Below are positions 1 to 9,377 of a stretch of DNA of 25,471 nucleotides, one piece after another. Under the pieces are notes generated by a model. The model was not told the DNA's origin. It saw only the letters and a program-made list of their open reading frames with translations, and ran no database searches. Every line of letters begins with the position of its first letter. The stretch's first letter is position 1. A program made the translations under genes and the position numbers. Source of the DNA: Pilasporangium apinafurcum (lineage: Eukaryota > Oomycota > Peronosporomycetes > Pythiales > Pythiaceae). Where the stretch lies: positions 860,688-886,158 of the forward strand of contig BCKE01000001.1 in NCBI GenBank assembly GCA_001600495.1. The letters run 5' to 3'.

Positions 1-165
1 CGTGGAGGCGTCTTCTTCGCGTTTGCGTTTGGTAGTGATCTTTTGATTTGAAGGCTTCTGGTTGCACTTGACTCTGGAACGCGAGCGTGGTGTGCCAATT
101 TGAAGCCCTACATCTTCAAAGTCATCGTGAGAGTCTTCCTCATCGAAATCTGGTGGATGACCTCT
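1..165 (-). CDS. C-terminal or internal exon of an unknown acidic/basic protein, running off the left edge
   Basis: A 55-codon open frame on the minus strand runs to the left edge and is closed on its upstream side by an in-frame TGA at 166-168. It reads as an acidic stretch rich in D, E and H (PPDFDEEDSHDDFEDVG), followed by a very basic K/R-rich stretch that includes TTKRKREEDA, a possible nuclear localisation signal. The composition looks like a low-complexity tail of a nuclear protein. No start codon is visible. Upstream on this strand lies a mobile element (244-582), so the exon may belong to a gene broken by that insertion, or an acceptor near 166 may join it to an exon I cannot see. 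No family is recognised. Confidence 0.4.
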
Positions 166-243
166 TCACTTCATCGTGGCAAATCGGAGAATGTTGAAGT
201 TTGGCGTCCGATCGTGCGCTGAGGTTTATGGCTACAGTTGGTA

Positions 244-582
244 TGTAATGGATCTCCATTATATATCATACCCAGCAGGTCTAAAAACAGGAGAAACCCG
301 AACGGGTTTGATAAAGTACGGTTTCTTACTGTGTGTAGGATGCGAACTTCTGCTAAGTGCGATAGTTCATTGCTTACGGTTCTGTTTGAATTGGACACTC
401 GAACATCAGTCACTCATTCTTTTACTTTCTACATAGCTTTATTAAATGTGATAATTGAGTTCCTAAGTTTCCTCCAAAAGAGCAAATCTCTTTCGGTTCC
501 TCTCTTTCCTCTTCATATGCTTCCTCGTACGTGTATCTAGTGTCAGTTAGTAAAGAGGGTGTATATCATATCTCTCTCTAAC
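244..582 (+). mobile_element. Small element (solo terminal repeat or MITE-like) related to the arms of the 17.3-20.1 kb inverted repeat
   Basis: The segment begins TGTAATGGATCTCCATTATA and is clearly similar over its length to the outer part of the inverted-repeat arms at 17293-17596 and 19640-20088. Shared blocks include TTATATATCA, AGCRGGTCT, TGATAAAGTACG, TTCTTACTGTGTGTAG, GCGAACTTCTGCTA, and further in CCTCCAAAAGAG. The right arm, not the left, matches its distal half. It is bounded by the direct repeat GTTGGTA (237-243 and 583-589), a plausible target-site duplication. It has no coding capacity of its own. It may be a solo long terminal repeat or an excised terminal arm of a DNA transposon; the right end does not finish in CA, which argues mildly against an LTR. 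Confidence 0.6.
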
Positions 583-589
583 GTTGGTA

Positions 590-951
590 AATGATGGGAA
601 CTTTGGCAAAATGACTTTCTAGTTGCTGAATTGCTGATATTGCATATACTTGCAAGATTTAACCTCCCAATTTTACCCATTTCTTAGAAAAAATAATGAA
701 AAAATTAGGTAACTATGAGTAATACTGTATTAATTAGGTAAAGTCCAAGCAGTGTATTTCTCTAAGTATGGATTTGCACTGTTGTCACTATTTCGAAATA
801 GTGTCATAGACTAAAATACCTATAAAATAATAAAACCTTGGTGGCTGACACCTATGGCAATGGATAAAAAACCCACGTTCATTGTGGGAGGTTGTGGAAC
901 CACACGGGAACGTCGTGAACGAAGCTCAGCAGAAGCACAGCAGAAGAGAAA
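590..951. other. Intergenic stretch upstream of the SDH subunit gene
   Basis: AT-rich sequence without a convincing ORF. It should contain the promoter and 5' UTR of the downstream succinate dehydrogenase gene. No repeat copy or clear regulatory motif was recognised. Confidence 0.5.
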
Positions 952-1661
952 ATGATGCACCGCAGTCTTTTACGAGGGGGAAGCGCCATCGCGGCGCGTG
1001 TCGGGGCACCACGAAATCCCAGCATGATCACCAACGTTCGACACTTCCGTCAGAGTACGTTTATTTGTTCACTAAATGCCTTTCTATAAACAATTTATGG
1101 ATGTGGTCGCATTCCGGTGGTCTCTCTCCTCACCTTTGCATATTTGACGCGTATGTCATTCATTCCTGTGTGTTTGTCCTACAGCCGCTCCCGCGAAGAA
1201 GCAAGTGAGTGGCATTGCCGGTGTGATTGAAGGTCAGAATTCGGCTTTTAACTCGTCGTTTAGAAGTGCTTTGCTTCGATAAACATACATAGTAGTTGAC
1301 TGAATAATACTATTTGCCTGTAGCCGATAACGCGACGTTCACGACTAAAGTCTACCACTGGACTAACGTTGGACTGTTGGGACTAACGCCTGTGGCGTTT
1401 ATCCTCAGCCCTTCGGTGCTGTCAGTGCCCGTGGACTACGCGCTGGCCGTGGTGTTCCCAGTGCATGCGCACATTGGCATGAACTGCGTCATCTCGGACT
1501 ATGTGCCGCCTCAAGCGCGGACCCTGGCGCGCGTGGCGTGGCTCGGCGTCACAGCAGTCATGTTCCTAGGACTCATGCGTGTCAACATTGAAGGTCCAGG
1601 CGTGACGGAGTCCATCAAGACGATTTGGCGAGAGAACCCCAATAAGAAGAAACAGGAATAA
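952..1661 (+). CDS. SDHD: Succinate dehydrogenase membrane-anchor subunit (CybS / SdhD), mitochondrial
   Basis: Small cytochrome b anchor of respiratory complex II, which holds the catalytic SdhA/SdhB head in the inner mitochondrial membrane and forms part of the ubiquinone and heme b sites. Three exons are inferred, 952-1054, 1185-1232 and 1324-1661, with GT-AG introns of 130 and 91 bp. The frame closes exactly and gives 162 residues. The N-terminus (MMHRSLLRGG..) is rich in Arg and Ser with no acidic residue, like a mitochondrial presequence. Around residues 96-110 the hallmark PVHAHIGMNCVISDY appears: H98 or H100 is the likely heme ligand, and the D109-Y110 pair is the conserved DY near the quinone site. 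Hydrophobic helices lie near residues 64-86, 88-108 and 118-136. Two ATGs are adjacent (952, 955); I took the first. The tail is basic (NPNKKKQE). Confidence 0.93.
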
Positions 1662-1807
1662 GCAAGAAAACAATAAAACAGGAGAATGTTGTGAAGGGAT
1701 GGGGAAAGAATGAAGATGACAAGTAAATCAAGAAAAACGCACACCATTGACGAAAGAAACGAAAGCTCGGTCGGTATCTATCTATTTATATATCTATTTG
1801 CTCATTT

Positions 1808-2432
1808 CTACACCTGGTCTTTGCCAGGTAACAGCACTGTCGCGGTTCCTTCAACTACAATGGCCCCATCACTCGTTTTCTCACAAATGGTTTCACAATC
1901 CACAAAGCGTTTTCGCACGCGTACGACGCGGATCTTGGCCACGATTTCTTCTTCTATCAGCAACGGCGTCCGCCAGCGCAGTGACTGCGAGATGTACACA
2001 GCGCCAGGGATGGTTTTGCCGAAAATGGTTGCAAAGAGACTAGAACTAAGCATTCCTTGTACGATTGGGGTGGAGGAACCTGTTTGCTTGGCTGCAAAGG
2101 CTGGGTCTGTGTGAATGGGGTTGGAGTCTCCTGTCAGCTTGGCGAATTGTGTCGTATCCTCCAGCGTGAATGCATGCCGGACATGTGCTTCCACACCAAG
2201 CTGTGGAATCTCTCCTTTAGAGAACTACAGTACACCACGAGGATTCAGTTGTCAGATGCAATACGTAATGAAACTCGGCGCATGACAGCGAAAGATAGTC
2301 TACCTGGGTTAGATCCCCATGAATGACGAACAGATCAGTTGTGTTATTGCTAATCGTTCGTGTCTGATTTCCGAGTTGGAAAGCATGGCACTGATTGATA
2401 GTCATTAACCCGCGACGCCACATCTTTCTCAT
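1808..2432 (-). CDS. MaoC-like (R)-3-hydroxyacyl thioester dehydratase, probably mitochondrial
   Basis: Single hot-dog-fold hydratase of the MaoC/PhaJ/HTD2 type, which interconverts 3-hydroxyacyl and trans-2-enoyl thioesters in fatty-acid synthesis or oxidation. The main exon (1808-2200) carries the catalytic signature LTGDSNPIHTDPAFA, with the Asp (D68) and His (H73) of the hydratase dyad, followed by a glycine-containing helix (VQGMLSSSLF) and a final beta strand. The open frame of this exon alone has no ATG near its beginning, only a GTG at 2192-2194. A first exon at 2304-2432 joined over a 103-bp GT-AG intron (2201-2303) keeps the frame and gives 173 residues. That exon starts MRKMWRRGLM and contains RTIS, so it looks like a mitochondrial leader; a second ATG lies at 2421-2423. 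In mitochondria such an enzyme would serve the type II fatty-acid (lipoate) pathway; that role is inferred. Confidence 0.88.
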
Positions 2433-2658
2433 CAGATGATACGAACCACACAAGAGCTTGCAGAATTAGCGATCACTACAACCGCGCGAATACCCACGAA
2501 CTTGCTCAATGTGTGTGGATTCTTGCACAGCGCTGTTGCTATCCAATGTGGTCAATTCAAATATCGTACTTAAAAGGGACATTATGGTCTGATCAGGTTA
2601 TATTGGTCAGGTGTGGTGTGCTCATCAACAGTTTGTGGAACAGGACGCACTGCTGCTG
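2433..2658. promoter_or_regulatory. Shared divergent promoter region of the MaoC hydratase and the EF-hand gene
   Basis: The two genes point away from each other with about 226 bp between their start codons, and both products have mitochondrial-type N-termini. A bidirectional promoter is therefore likely. No specific box was recognised. Confidence 0.45.
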
Positions 2659-4190
2659 ATGCGCCGCTTCTCCACTGCCGCTGTGACGCCAACGGCGACA
2701 GCGAATGCAGTCAGCAGATTCACACGGCTCTTCCAGCAGCAACCCATTGGTACTTGGTAGTTGTAGTGGTTTAAACGACGCTTGATAGATGTGATAACTG
2801 AAGTTGTGGTTGGTTTGTGGTGACAGAGGAGCTAGTGGAGTTGAAGACCATTCAAACGGTGCAACGACTGATTGAACAGCTGCCTTCACACAAAGCACGC
2901 GTGCTAGTGGGTGATGAAGGCTTCAAGCGATGGATGGAGAGTTATCGCTCGACCAATAATCTCGATCCCCAGTCCGCACTGGACAAGGTATTTCGATTTT
3001 GATAGATTAGCCTCATCAGTGTTGGATACATTGGACTTGATGATTGTTTTTCTCATAGGGGGCTTTTGAAGCGTTGATGAAGGATGCAATGGCGTATTTA
3101 CAGAGAGAAGAGCGAGCAGTATTGCAAAATAAACCACAGATTGGTGTCCTTGAACCTGAAGAAATAGAAACCACTGGAATACCATACATAGAAGCGATCA
3201 GCATCAAGTTGGCCAAGCAGAAGTGTACCCAGGCGAGCAAGTGTTTTGAGCACTTGGATAAAGATAAGGACGGTACGGAATTGTTATGCGCAAAGAAAAA
3301 ATACAGGACGGTCAGTCGATTGCTAAGGCATCATTGTTCTCACAATTTCTATTGGAACTTTGCAGGCAAGGTGAATGTGAATGAGGTTGAGAATCTACTG
3401 CAAGTCTCTACTCAAGGAAACTCGTCGGAGTGGCTCAGGAGTGAGATGTTGCCTATATAAAATGGAAAGTCGATTATATGTGTAATAAGGCTAAAGTTAA
3501 CTCTGTGATGACCATGGCCATAGGTCAATTTCAGCTATATGATTCTGATGGAGACGATGTTGTGACGGAAACCGAGTCGAAGCAGATCTTTGATTCAATG
3601 ATCGAAACCCAAACACTGGTTTTGAACGACATTTTTGCGCTTCATGTGAGCAACCATTATCTATCCTATTGACGCTAGACTGAAACGTGATTATTCTAAT
3701 TATCTTGTGAATAGGTGACCAACATGCCCAAGAAGCACATGAAGCTTCTTGAAAGAGGCATTAATGAAGAAAATTGGAAGTCCAAGATCCCAGAAAAAAT
3801 GCGCTGCGTGTTCCACTTTGCTGAGAAGGAAGATGATGCGAAGAAGACTGTCTGCTGGGAAATGTTCAAGGAATCGCAAGTAAGTCGCGATACGGTTGTG
3901 ATGCTCTTTATAATGTGAACTGAGCATGACAATGTCCTTACTGCCATACAGGAAGCGGAATTTCCTGAGCTTGATAACCTGCTTGCAGTATATGCCAAAG
4001 GATTCTACGATGATCGGTAGGTGAAAAAATTTCTCCGGCAGGTTTCCTGTCATGAATGCACATTAAACGTTAGTACTTGTGCAGATATCTCTTTCACGAA
4101 CGTCAACGAGAGAAGAGAAACACGAGATACAAAGGACTGTTACTGGCAACGATTATCGGTATATGCGATTATTTCGCAGCTGTTGTTTAG
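2659..4190 (+). CDS. EF-hand calcium-binding protein with mitochondrial-type leader
   Basis: Eight exons fit one frame: 2659-2749, 2827-2987, 3059-3272, 3366-3440, 3497-3645, 3715-3879, 3952-4016 and 4085-4190, giving 341 residues. All introns are GT-AG and short (56-93 bp). The N-terminus MRRFSTAAVTPTATAN.. is Arg/Ser/Ala-rich without acidic residues, like a mitochondrial presequence. EF-hand 1 (loop residues 151-162, DKDKDGKVNVNE) has all canonical ligands and is split by intron 3 inside the loop. EF-hand 2 (loop 196-207, DSDGDDVVTETE) keeps D1, D3, D5 and E12 but has Asp in place of the usual Gly at position 6. The last exon encodes a basic segment (HERQREKRNTR) and a short hydrophobic tail (GLLLATIIG). 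If the final intron is not spliced, the protein stops at 4018-4020. It resembles mitochondrial EF-hand proteins in layout, but I do not recognise the family. Confidence 0.82.
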
Positions 4191-4462
4191 AAGCGTCGGT
4201 GATTATCCTCACTTGTTCCCCCACAGTCTGATCAAAATTGACTTTAGAGTATCCATAATAAGTTGGGCTTCCGACTATCTATGTGAAAAATGAAGCAATC
4301 ACCAACATCTTATTTGATAGATTTTTGGTCTGAATAGAAAATGTCTCGACAGAAATGCAAATCTAGTGCAACAGAAATGTTGTGAGGACGCACCTATCTG
4401 AAGTTCGGAGACGAATTTGCGTCTCTAAATACGGACTTTGCAAACTCGTCGTATCTACTCCC
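4191..4462. other. Short intergenic region between EF-hand and PDI-like genes
   Basis: No ORF or repeat is recognised. It holds the 3' end of the EF-hand transcript and the promoter of the PDI-like gene, both on the plus strand. Confidence 0.4.
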
Positions 4463-6216
4463 ATGCGGCTCCTCACGCAAATATACATGCTCTTCGCGTT
4501 GTGTATTGCTTTATTCCAAAGTCAACACATTGTTGCTGGTGCTTCAGCTGCAAATACCAAGAAAGAGCCTTTGACGCCACCAATACATGAACTTAGTGGT
4601 GTCTTGCTCATCTGGGAAGAAACTTTCCATGCTGTCCTGGATAAGTACACTCCGCTCTTCGTGCTCTTCGATTCTCCTGTGCGTTATTCGCCACACTTCA
4701 GTATATTGTTGTCCGTTTTGTCCTGGTCCTTATCATATTGCGATTTTGTTCTCAGGCTCGTAACGGCAGTCTTGAAGTGTTTCGAGAATTTGCCGCCGCC
4801 GCCACGGCGCTACGACTTTCCGATAGTGAGCGGTATCCATGCATGCGCTTCGCCATGATGGATGTTACTACTCCTTCATGGATTTCGGACGAATACAATG
4901 TCTATGGTCTCCCAGGACTTGTACGCTTTCGTTGTCCGCCGAAAAATCAAAGCAATGTTGCAATAGCAACGGGCACCACTGCAGCCAGCAATCCAACTGA
5001 CTGCTCCATGATAGAGCGAGAAATCCAAAGCTACCGCGGTGGACGGACGAGTATGGAGTTTCAGCGATTCATGCTTGATGCACCCAAACATGATGTTATG
5101 ATTGTATCAAATCGTACATCGCTCCAAGAACTTGTGCAAACGCGAGCATTTGTCGTTTTGGTCGTTGTGGATGGTCAGGATAACCAAGCGTACATGGACT
5201 GCATCGCATTGGCGCAACAAGATACCGAGGCCAGTACATATGCAGCCGCAATGGATCTGTCGCTTCTGGAATCCGATTTGGAAAAATATGCCATCCCAGT
5301 CTTGATACTTTATCGTAACTTTGGTGAAACACGAATCGTCTACCAAGGCGAGTGGAACAAAGCAGCGCTTGCAGGATTCATACAACGTCACAAGTACAGT
5401 CTCATTTCAACATATTCTAACGCGATGTCGGGGTACTTCTACGATAAATCTGCTACTGCACATGTGCTGATTTTCTCAAACCCGAGTGCCCCATACCATG
5501 AAGAACTGATCAAACAACTGGAGGAAATCGCGTACGAGTACTACGACATTTCCAATTCTGTCATACTTCGATTTCTCGTCGTACCACCAGAGGAGGAAGT
5601 ACTTCATCGTGCGCTTTTCGTCACCGCCAACGAATTACCGGCACTCTTGGTCGTTCAGAACATATCACTGCCATCAACGCGTCTTATGCCCTTCGGAGAT
5701 GAATTGGTCGCAACGATGAGCACGTCAACTTTCACAACCATCGTCAAGGGTTTCCTTCGTGAGTTGTTTCCATCAGCAAACACTGAGAAGTATAAAAGTG
5801 CAGTTTCATACGTTGAGACCAAAATCGATGGTCAAATACAAAACCGAAGATCACTTGTGATCGACATTGTCAATGTAAACCTGCTTCAGACTCGGTCACG
5901 GAGTATTGTCGTTTTTTTCTCCTCTCCTCGATGTTTCGGCTGTCAAGACTTTTTCTCCGTTTTTGATGAGATAGCCTGGATTGTTTTACAAAGTGTTGGT
6001 GATGGCGACAACTTATGGTCAACTGGAGGTGTCCCTCTCTTTGCTCGAGTCAACGTAGATGAAGTGGATATATCAAACCTAGGCATCACGATCACATCGC
6101 TACCCAGCGTCTTCTTTTTCCCTCGATCAGGCGACCTCATTGAATTCACGAGTTCAACTCGAAAGTTCACTCAGGAAGAAATTCTCGCGTTTATCTACGC
6201 ACAAGCGTTAGCATGA
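4463..6216 (+). CDS. Secretory PDI-like protein with degenerate first and CFGC last thioredoxin domain
   Basis: Two exons (4463-4678 and 4756-6216, 77-bp GT-AG intron) give 558 residues. The N-terminus MRLLTQIYMLFALCIALFQS is a clear signal peptide, probably cleaved near residue 26. A first thioredoxin-like fold (about 50-170) has no CxxC: the place where it should lie reads DSP-ARNGS across the splice junction. Two further thioredoxin-like folds follow (about 180-290 and 300-410). The last one (about 450-555) carries FFSSPRCFGCQDF, a single CFGC redox motif (C465-C468), and the cis-proline context LPSVFFFP. The order a(inactive)-b-b'-a' resembles PDI. The C-terminus ends IYAQALA, with no KDEL-type retrieval signal, so the protein may be secreted or retained by a partner. 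It converges with the canonical PDI gene next to it. An upstream in-frame ATG is not supported; I chose the ATG that opens the signal peptide. Confidence 0.88.
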
Positions 6217-6532
6217 CTAACAACATCTGTGTCTAAAAGCAATTGTCCTTGATCATATTTTATCCTCAGTTTTTACAAAGAACCCTCTGCCACATACACA
6301 CACAAGCATTATGAACCTCAAGCACAACAAACTTCAGCATCCCTTGAACGTTTACTTTTGTGTATTCTGTCCTTATACCATCAACACTCCAGCTAACTCA
6401 AAGGCAAGGACTTAAGAATAAGAGCAATGAAATGAATGATACAAAATCAGCGAACGGCCCACCAATATCCCATCGTTTCCCTATCATTTTTTTTCTTCGC
6501 CTCTTCTTATTGCGACGACAGCTAACACGCGT
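6217..6532. other. Convergent 3' region between the two PDI-family genes
   Basis: Non-coding sequence between two convergent stop codons (6216 plus, 6533 minus). It should hold both 3' UTRs and polyadenylation sites. No gene is seen. Confidence 0.6.
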
Positions 6533-8038
6533 CTACAATTCTTCGTGCTCCACGCCGTGAGAAGAACCGTCCAAGTCAAACTTTTGGGCATTCTTCTTCA
6601 AGAACTCGGTGAAGCCTTCGACATCGCGCGAACCTTCGTACACAATGGGGTTTTGCTTGTCCTTGGCAGGGAAGAACAGGATCGTTGGGAAGCCCTTCAC
6701 ATCCACACCAGGATGGTCCACTTCATTTTCAGTAGCATCCATCTTGGCAATAACAATGCTTTCCACTTCTGAAAAGGTCTCGGCCAATTCTTCGTATTTT
6801 GGTGCAAGAGCCTTGCAGTGACCGCACCATGGGGCGTAGAATTCGAGGAGCACGTCCTTTTCGTTGTTAACAACGCGCTCTTCAAAGTCCTTACCAACAA
6901 TGACCTTAACGGCTTCATCGCTGTCGTCCACTGGTTCCGCAGACTTGAGCGTTGGGGCAACCTCACCAGCAAAGTAGCGCTTTTCGAAGTCAACCAAGTC
7001 ATCACTCAACTTGTCGTCCAGTTTGCCAATAATGTCTTCGCCCGTGTAGTCAAAAGAGTACTTCTTCATGCCACCACCCATGTTGACGACAAGAACAGAA
7101 GGCAAGTTCTCTTCCTTAATGCCAAAATAGTCCACAATACGCTTCTCCGTAAAAGGCACAATCACGTGCAGCAGCTTGCCCTTATTCTCCTTGGCAGGCG
7201 TTTTCAACGCATCGGTCAACTTGTTGAGGTAGTCCTTGCTGGTATCAGCAAAGACCAACACGTGTTCGCTGATGTCACCGCCAAAGATCTTGGGCGCATT
7301 CTCCTGCGTAAACGTAATTACAAGCGGCAAGCTGTTTGCCTTCACGAACTCGGCAATGTTATCCGACTCAAATTCTCCTTCGTAGATGTTCTTGCCTTCG
7401 TCAAACTTCTTGTACAGCACGACCTTGTTGACGGCAGTAGCGTCTTTCGTGACCTCCGTGCTGGTAGACGCAACGTAAACAGCAACATCATCATTGTCAG
7501 CAAGCGATTCCAACAAGCTGCGCGATTCACCCTCAACAGCATCAATGACAGCAAACACTACAACATCGTTGGCTTCAACGATAGCATCCAATTCATCCGC
7601 CGTCTCTACGATGTTGACAGCCGGACCCGATTTCTTCAGAATCCACTTTTGAATTTCTTCACTCGTGCGGCCGCCATCGTATTCCTTGTGAGAGTCAACA
7701 TCACCCTTGAAAAACTTCAATGTAGGGAATCCTTTGATTCCGAAGCGGTTAGACACACCCGTGTGGGCAGTAGCATCCACCTTGGCGATACGAATCGGTG
7801 GGTCCAGTTCCTTCAACGCCGCAGCCGCCTTGGCGTATTCTGGAGCGAGTTTCTTGCAGTGCCCGCACCATGGCGCGTAAAACTCCACAAGCAGCGTCTC
7901 GTGCGCCGCAACAGCGTCGTCAAAGTTGTCATCTGTGAGTACTAGCACGTCCTCTTCCTCCTCAAACTCAGCGGCACGCACCACGAAGGCCACGGCCATT
8001 AACAATACCAGCGTTTTTGCCACGCGCTTGATAAACAT
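6533..8038 (-). CDS. PDI: Protein disulfide isomerase (two CGHC domains, HEEL ER-retrieval signal)
   Basis: Classical endoplasmic-reticulum protein disulfide isomerase that forms and reshuffles disulfides in secretory proteins. It has 501 residues from one intronless frame, the usual family length. A signal peptide spans about residues 1-22 (MFIKRVAKTLVLLMAVAFVV). Domain a has FYAPWCGHCKKLAPEY with C58 and C61; the redox-inactive b and b' domains follow (about 140-350); domain a' has FYAPWCGHCKALAPKY with C405 and C408. Both active domains keep the cis-proline loop (KGFPTLKFF, KGFPTILFF). The protein ends VEHEEL: HEEL is a KDEL-like retrieval signal. An acidic segment EFEEEEDV lies just after the signal peptide. 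The gene is strongly biased toward C/G-ending codons, as expected for high expression. Confidence 0.98.
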   Translation of the reverse strand: MFIKRVAKTLVLLMAVAFVVRAAEFEEEEDVLVLTDDNFDDAVAAHETLLVEFYAPWCGHCKKLAPEYAKAAAALKELDPPIRIAKVDATAHTGVSNRFGIKGFPTLKFFKGDVDSHKEYDGGRTSEEIQKWILKKSGPAVNIVETADELDAIVEANDVVVFAVIDAVEGESRSLLESLADNDDVAVYVASTSTEVTKDATAVNKVVLYKKFDEGKNIYEGEFESDNIAEFVKANSLPLVITFTQENAPKIFGGDISEHVLVFADTSKDYLNKLTDALKTPAKENKGKLLHVIVPFTEKRIVDYFGIKEENLPSVLVVNMGGGMKKYSFDYTGEDIIGKLDDKLSDDLVDFEKRYFAGEVAPTLKSAEPVDDSDEAVKVIVGKDFEERVVNNEKDVLLEFYAPWCGHCKALAPKYEELAETFSEVESIVIAKMDATENEVDHPGVDVKGFPTILFFPAKDKQNPIVYEGSRDVEGFTEFLKKNAQKFDLDGSSHGVEHEEL

Positions 8039-8650
8039 TCTTCCTCTTCTTTTCTCCTGCGCGATCGAAAATCCAAAGTGACCTTAACGCGCACCCACCT
8101 CGCATTGGTGTCCTCCCCATCAACTGGATCACCTCTGGCTTGGGAACCAAAATAGTGATCCAAATGAAAAAATTCTGCTGAAAGCTAAAAATCCGCAGGT
8201 TCTATCTACTGCTTCAACTAGTTGTTATATATTAATATTTGTATGATAGTAGATACACACAGAGAGGTTCGCTGCATACTAAACCATAGAAAGAAATCTC
8301 GCTCAGCCACGTGGCAATGATCCCCAGAGCTCGATTACCTAATCAAGATGCAAATGACGTATCCCATTACAAAACCAGGTGGGTCAACGAATAGTGGTCC
8401 TTGAAGAGCTCAGCGTATCAAACCTGCTTGGTCAAGAGGTGTTGAGAGAATCGCCGAGTTGCTTGGCAAATGTGAATGGGCAATGACCAGTTGTTTATAT
8501 CCCCATTTATCTTCATGCACTCTCTTTGGTTCATTTCGTTGAAACAAATAATAGCGATGGGAATATGCGCTTTGCATGGTTTACCATGCGTTATTTATTG
8601 TGGTAGAGTGGCCAACAGTCGTCTAGTGAGAAGCTGAATTGGGAGAAAGA
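8039..8650. promoter_or_regulatory. Upstream region of PDI, with a CACGTG palindrome
   Basis: Non-coding stretch upstream of the PDI start. It contains GCCACGTGGCAAT (about 8308-8320), a CACGTG core in a wider palindrome, and a CCAAT pentamer on the minus strand near 8104-8108. These elements resemble parts of unfolded-protein-response elements in other eukaryotes, but the spacing does not match a textbook ERSE. The motif TGTAATGGG occurs on the minus strand at 8363-8371. No ORF is convincing here. Confidence 0.3.
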
Positions 8651-8653
8651 AGG

Positions 8654-9136
8654 TCAAAGAGTGAGACGAATGGAGAAGGTAGAGATTGCGATTCGTGTTC
8701 TCTCCGTCTCGTATGCTCTGGGAATATGTATTCTCGTCCTTCGGATGCAAGGACAAGACACAAGTAGGATGATCACTCTTCTTTCTTTTTTGCCATTTGT
8801 GTGTGTGTGTGTTGCTGCCGCTGGCACTGGACAAGTATTTACAGATGTGATAAATGTCTGTTGATGACTGACATTTGGCCGTTTAATTTGTCTATATCTA
8901 GATAACATTATGTTAGTCACCGTTTTCACGATGGTGTTCACATGTCCATGGTATGAAATCTGTCCTTTCACAACCGTTCCATCCCTCAATGTAAACATGT
9001 ACCACCCTTGCTATTGCGTACAGCTTATGGGCAATTATCAGGTATTGCAGCTGTGCTCGTTACCCTGCAACAACTCTAGATCTTTTAGCAGTGTGAACCA
9101 GCTAAGTACTGGACGTGCGCGCTGACAAGCTTTCAT
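8654..9136 (-). CDS. LSm10-like Sm-fold protein (3' part of model uncertain)
   Basis: Exon 1 (9064-9136) encodes MKACQRARPVLSWF.. and ends LLKDLELLQ plus one base. A 57-bp GT-AG intron (9007-9063) joins it in frame to GWYMFTLRDGTVVKGQI. The joined sequence matches the Sm1 motif: helix, LLQG, then hydrophobic-x-LRDGTxVxGxI, then GHVNTIVKTV, with the conserved Asn kept but the usual Asp of the loop lost. The pattern LLQG..LRD is like LSm10, a subunit of the U7 snRNP core in animals. Downstream the frame stays open to 8654 and contains CIRRTRIHIP, which could be the Sm2 strand pair. The sequence between (about 8780-8920, with a CA-rich run) probably includes another intron whose borders I cannot fix. 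The plus strand here also has open frames, but none with a recognisable fold. Confidence 0.5.
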
Positions 9137-9179
9137 ACTCGCTTTCAGATACTGCCGCGAATATGAGGAACGAAGAAAA

Positions 9180-9377
9180 ATGGTCGTGCTACCAGACAAG
9201 AAACCTAAGAAACGTCCTGACATCGCTGTCCCGAAAGAAAAAGCTGTCCAGCGCACACAGGCCGAGATTCTCGCAGAACAACGCGAACGAGTCAAAAATT
9301 TACACGGGGTCGGCGAGAAGAAGATGAAAATCAAGTCACCCAAGCGCAAAGGACCACCGACCAAAAAAAATGGATAG
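9180..9377 (+). CDS. Small, very basic hypothetical protein
   Basis: A 65-codon frame from ATG 9180 with good coding character (C/G-ending codons). It encodes a Lys/Arg-rich protein beginning MVVLPDKKPKKRPDIAVPKE and ending in KMKIKSPKRKGPP. A predicted helix QRTQAEILAEQRERVKNLHG lies in the middle. The same frame is open upstream to about 9150, next to an acceptor-like TCGCTTTCAG, and reads YCREYEERRK, so the ATG might be internal and an upstream exon could exist. It is divergent from the LSm10-like gene, whose start is only 43 bp away. No family is recognised. The basic composition suggests RNA or ribosome association, which is inference only. Confidence 0.4.
   Translation: MVVLPDKKPKKRPDIAVPKEKAVQRTQAEILAEQRERVKNLHGVGEKKMKIKSPKRKGPPTKKNG

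Noticed and set aside
1710-2114. Plus-strand frames of 134 and 98 codons
   Set aside because: Antisense to the MaoC hydratase exon, whose catalytic motif makes the minus strand the coding strand.
6818-7945. A 375-codon plus-strand frame antisense to PDI
   Set aside because: It is the mirror of a strongly biased, certain PDI gene; it has no domain signal, and such antisense frames are common in GC3-rich genes.
8661-8864. A plus-strand frame with a hydrophobic stretch, possible membrane protein
   Set aside because: It is antisense to the part of the minus frame with an Sm2-like motif and includes a GT/CA microsatellite; no start context or homology.
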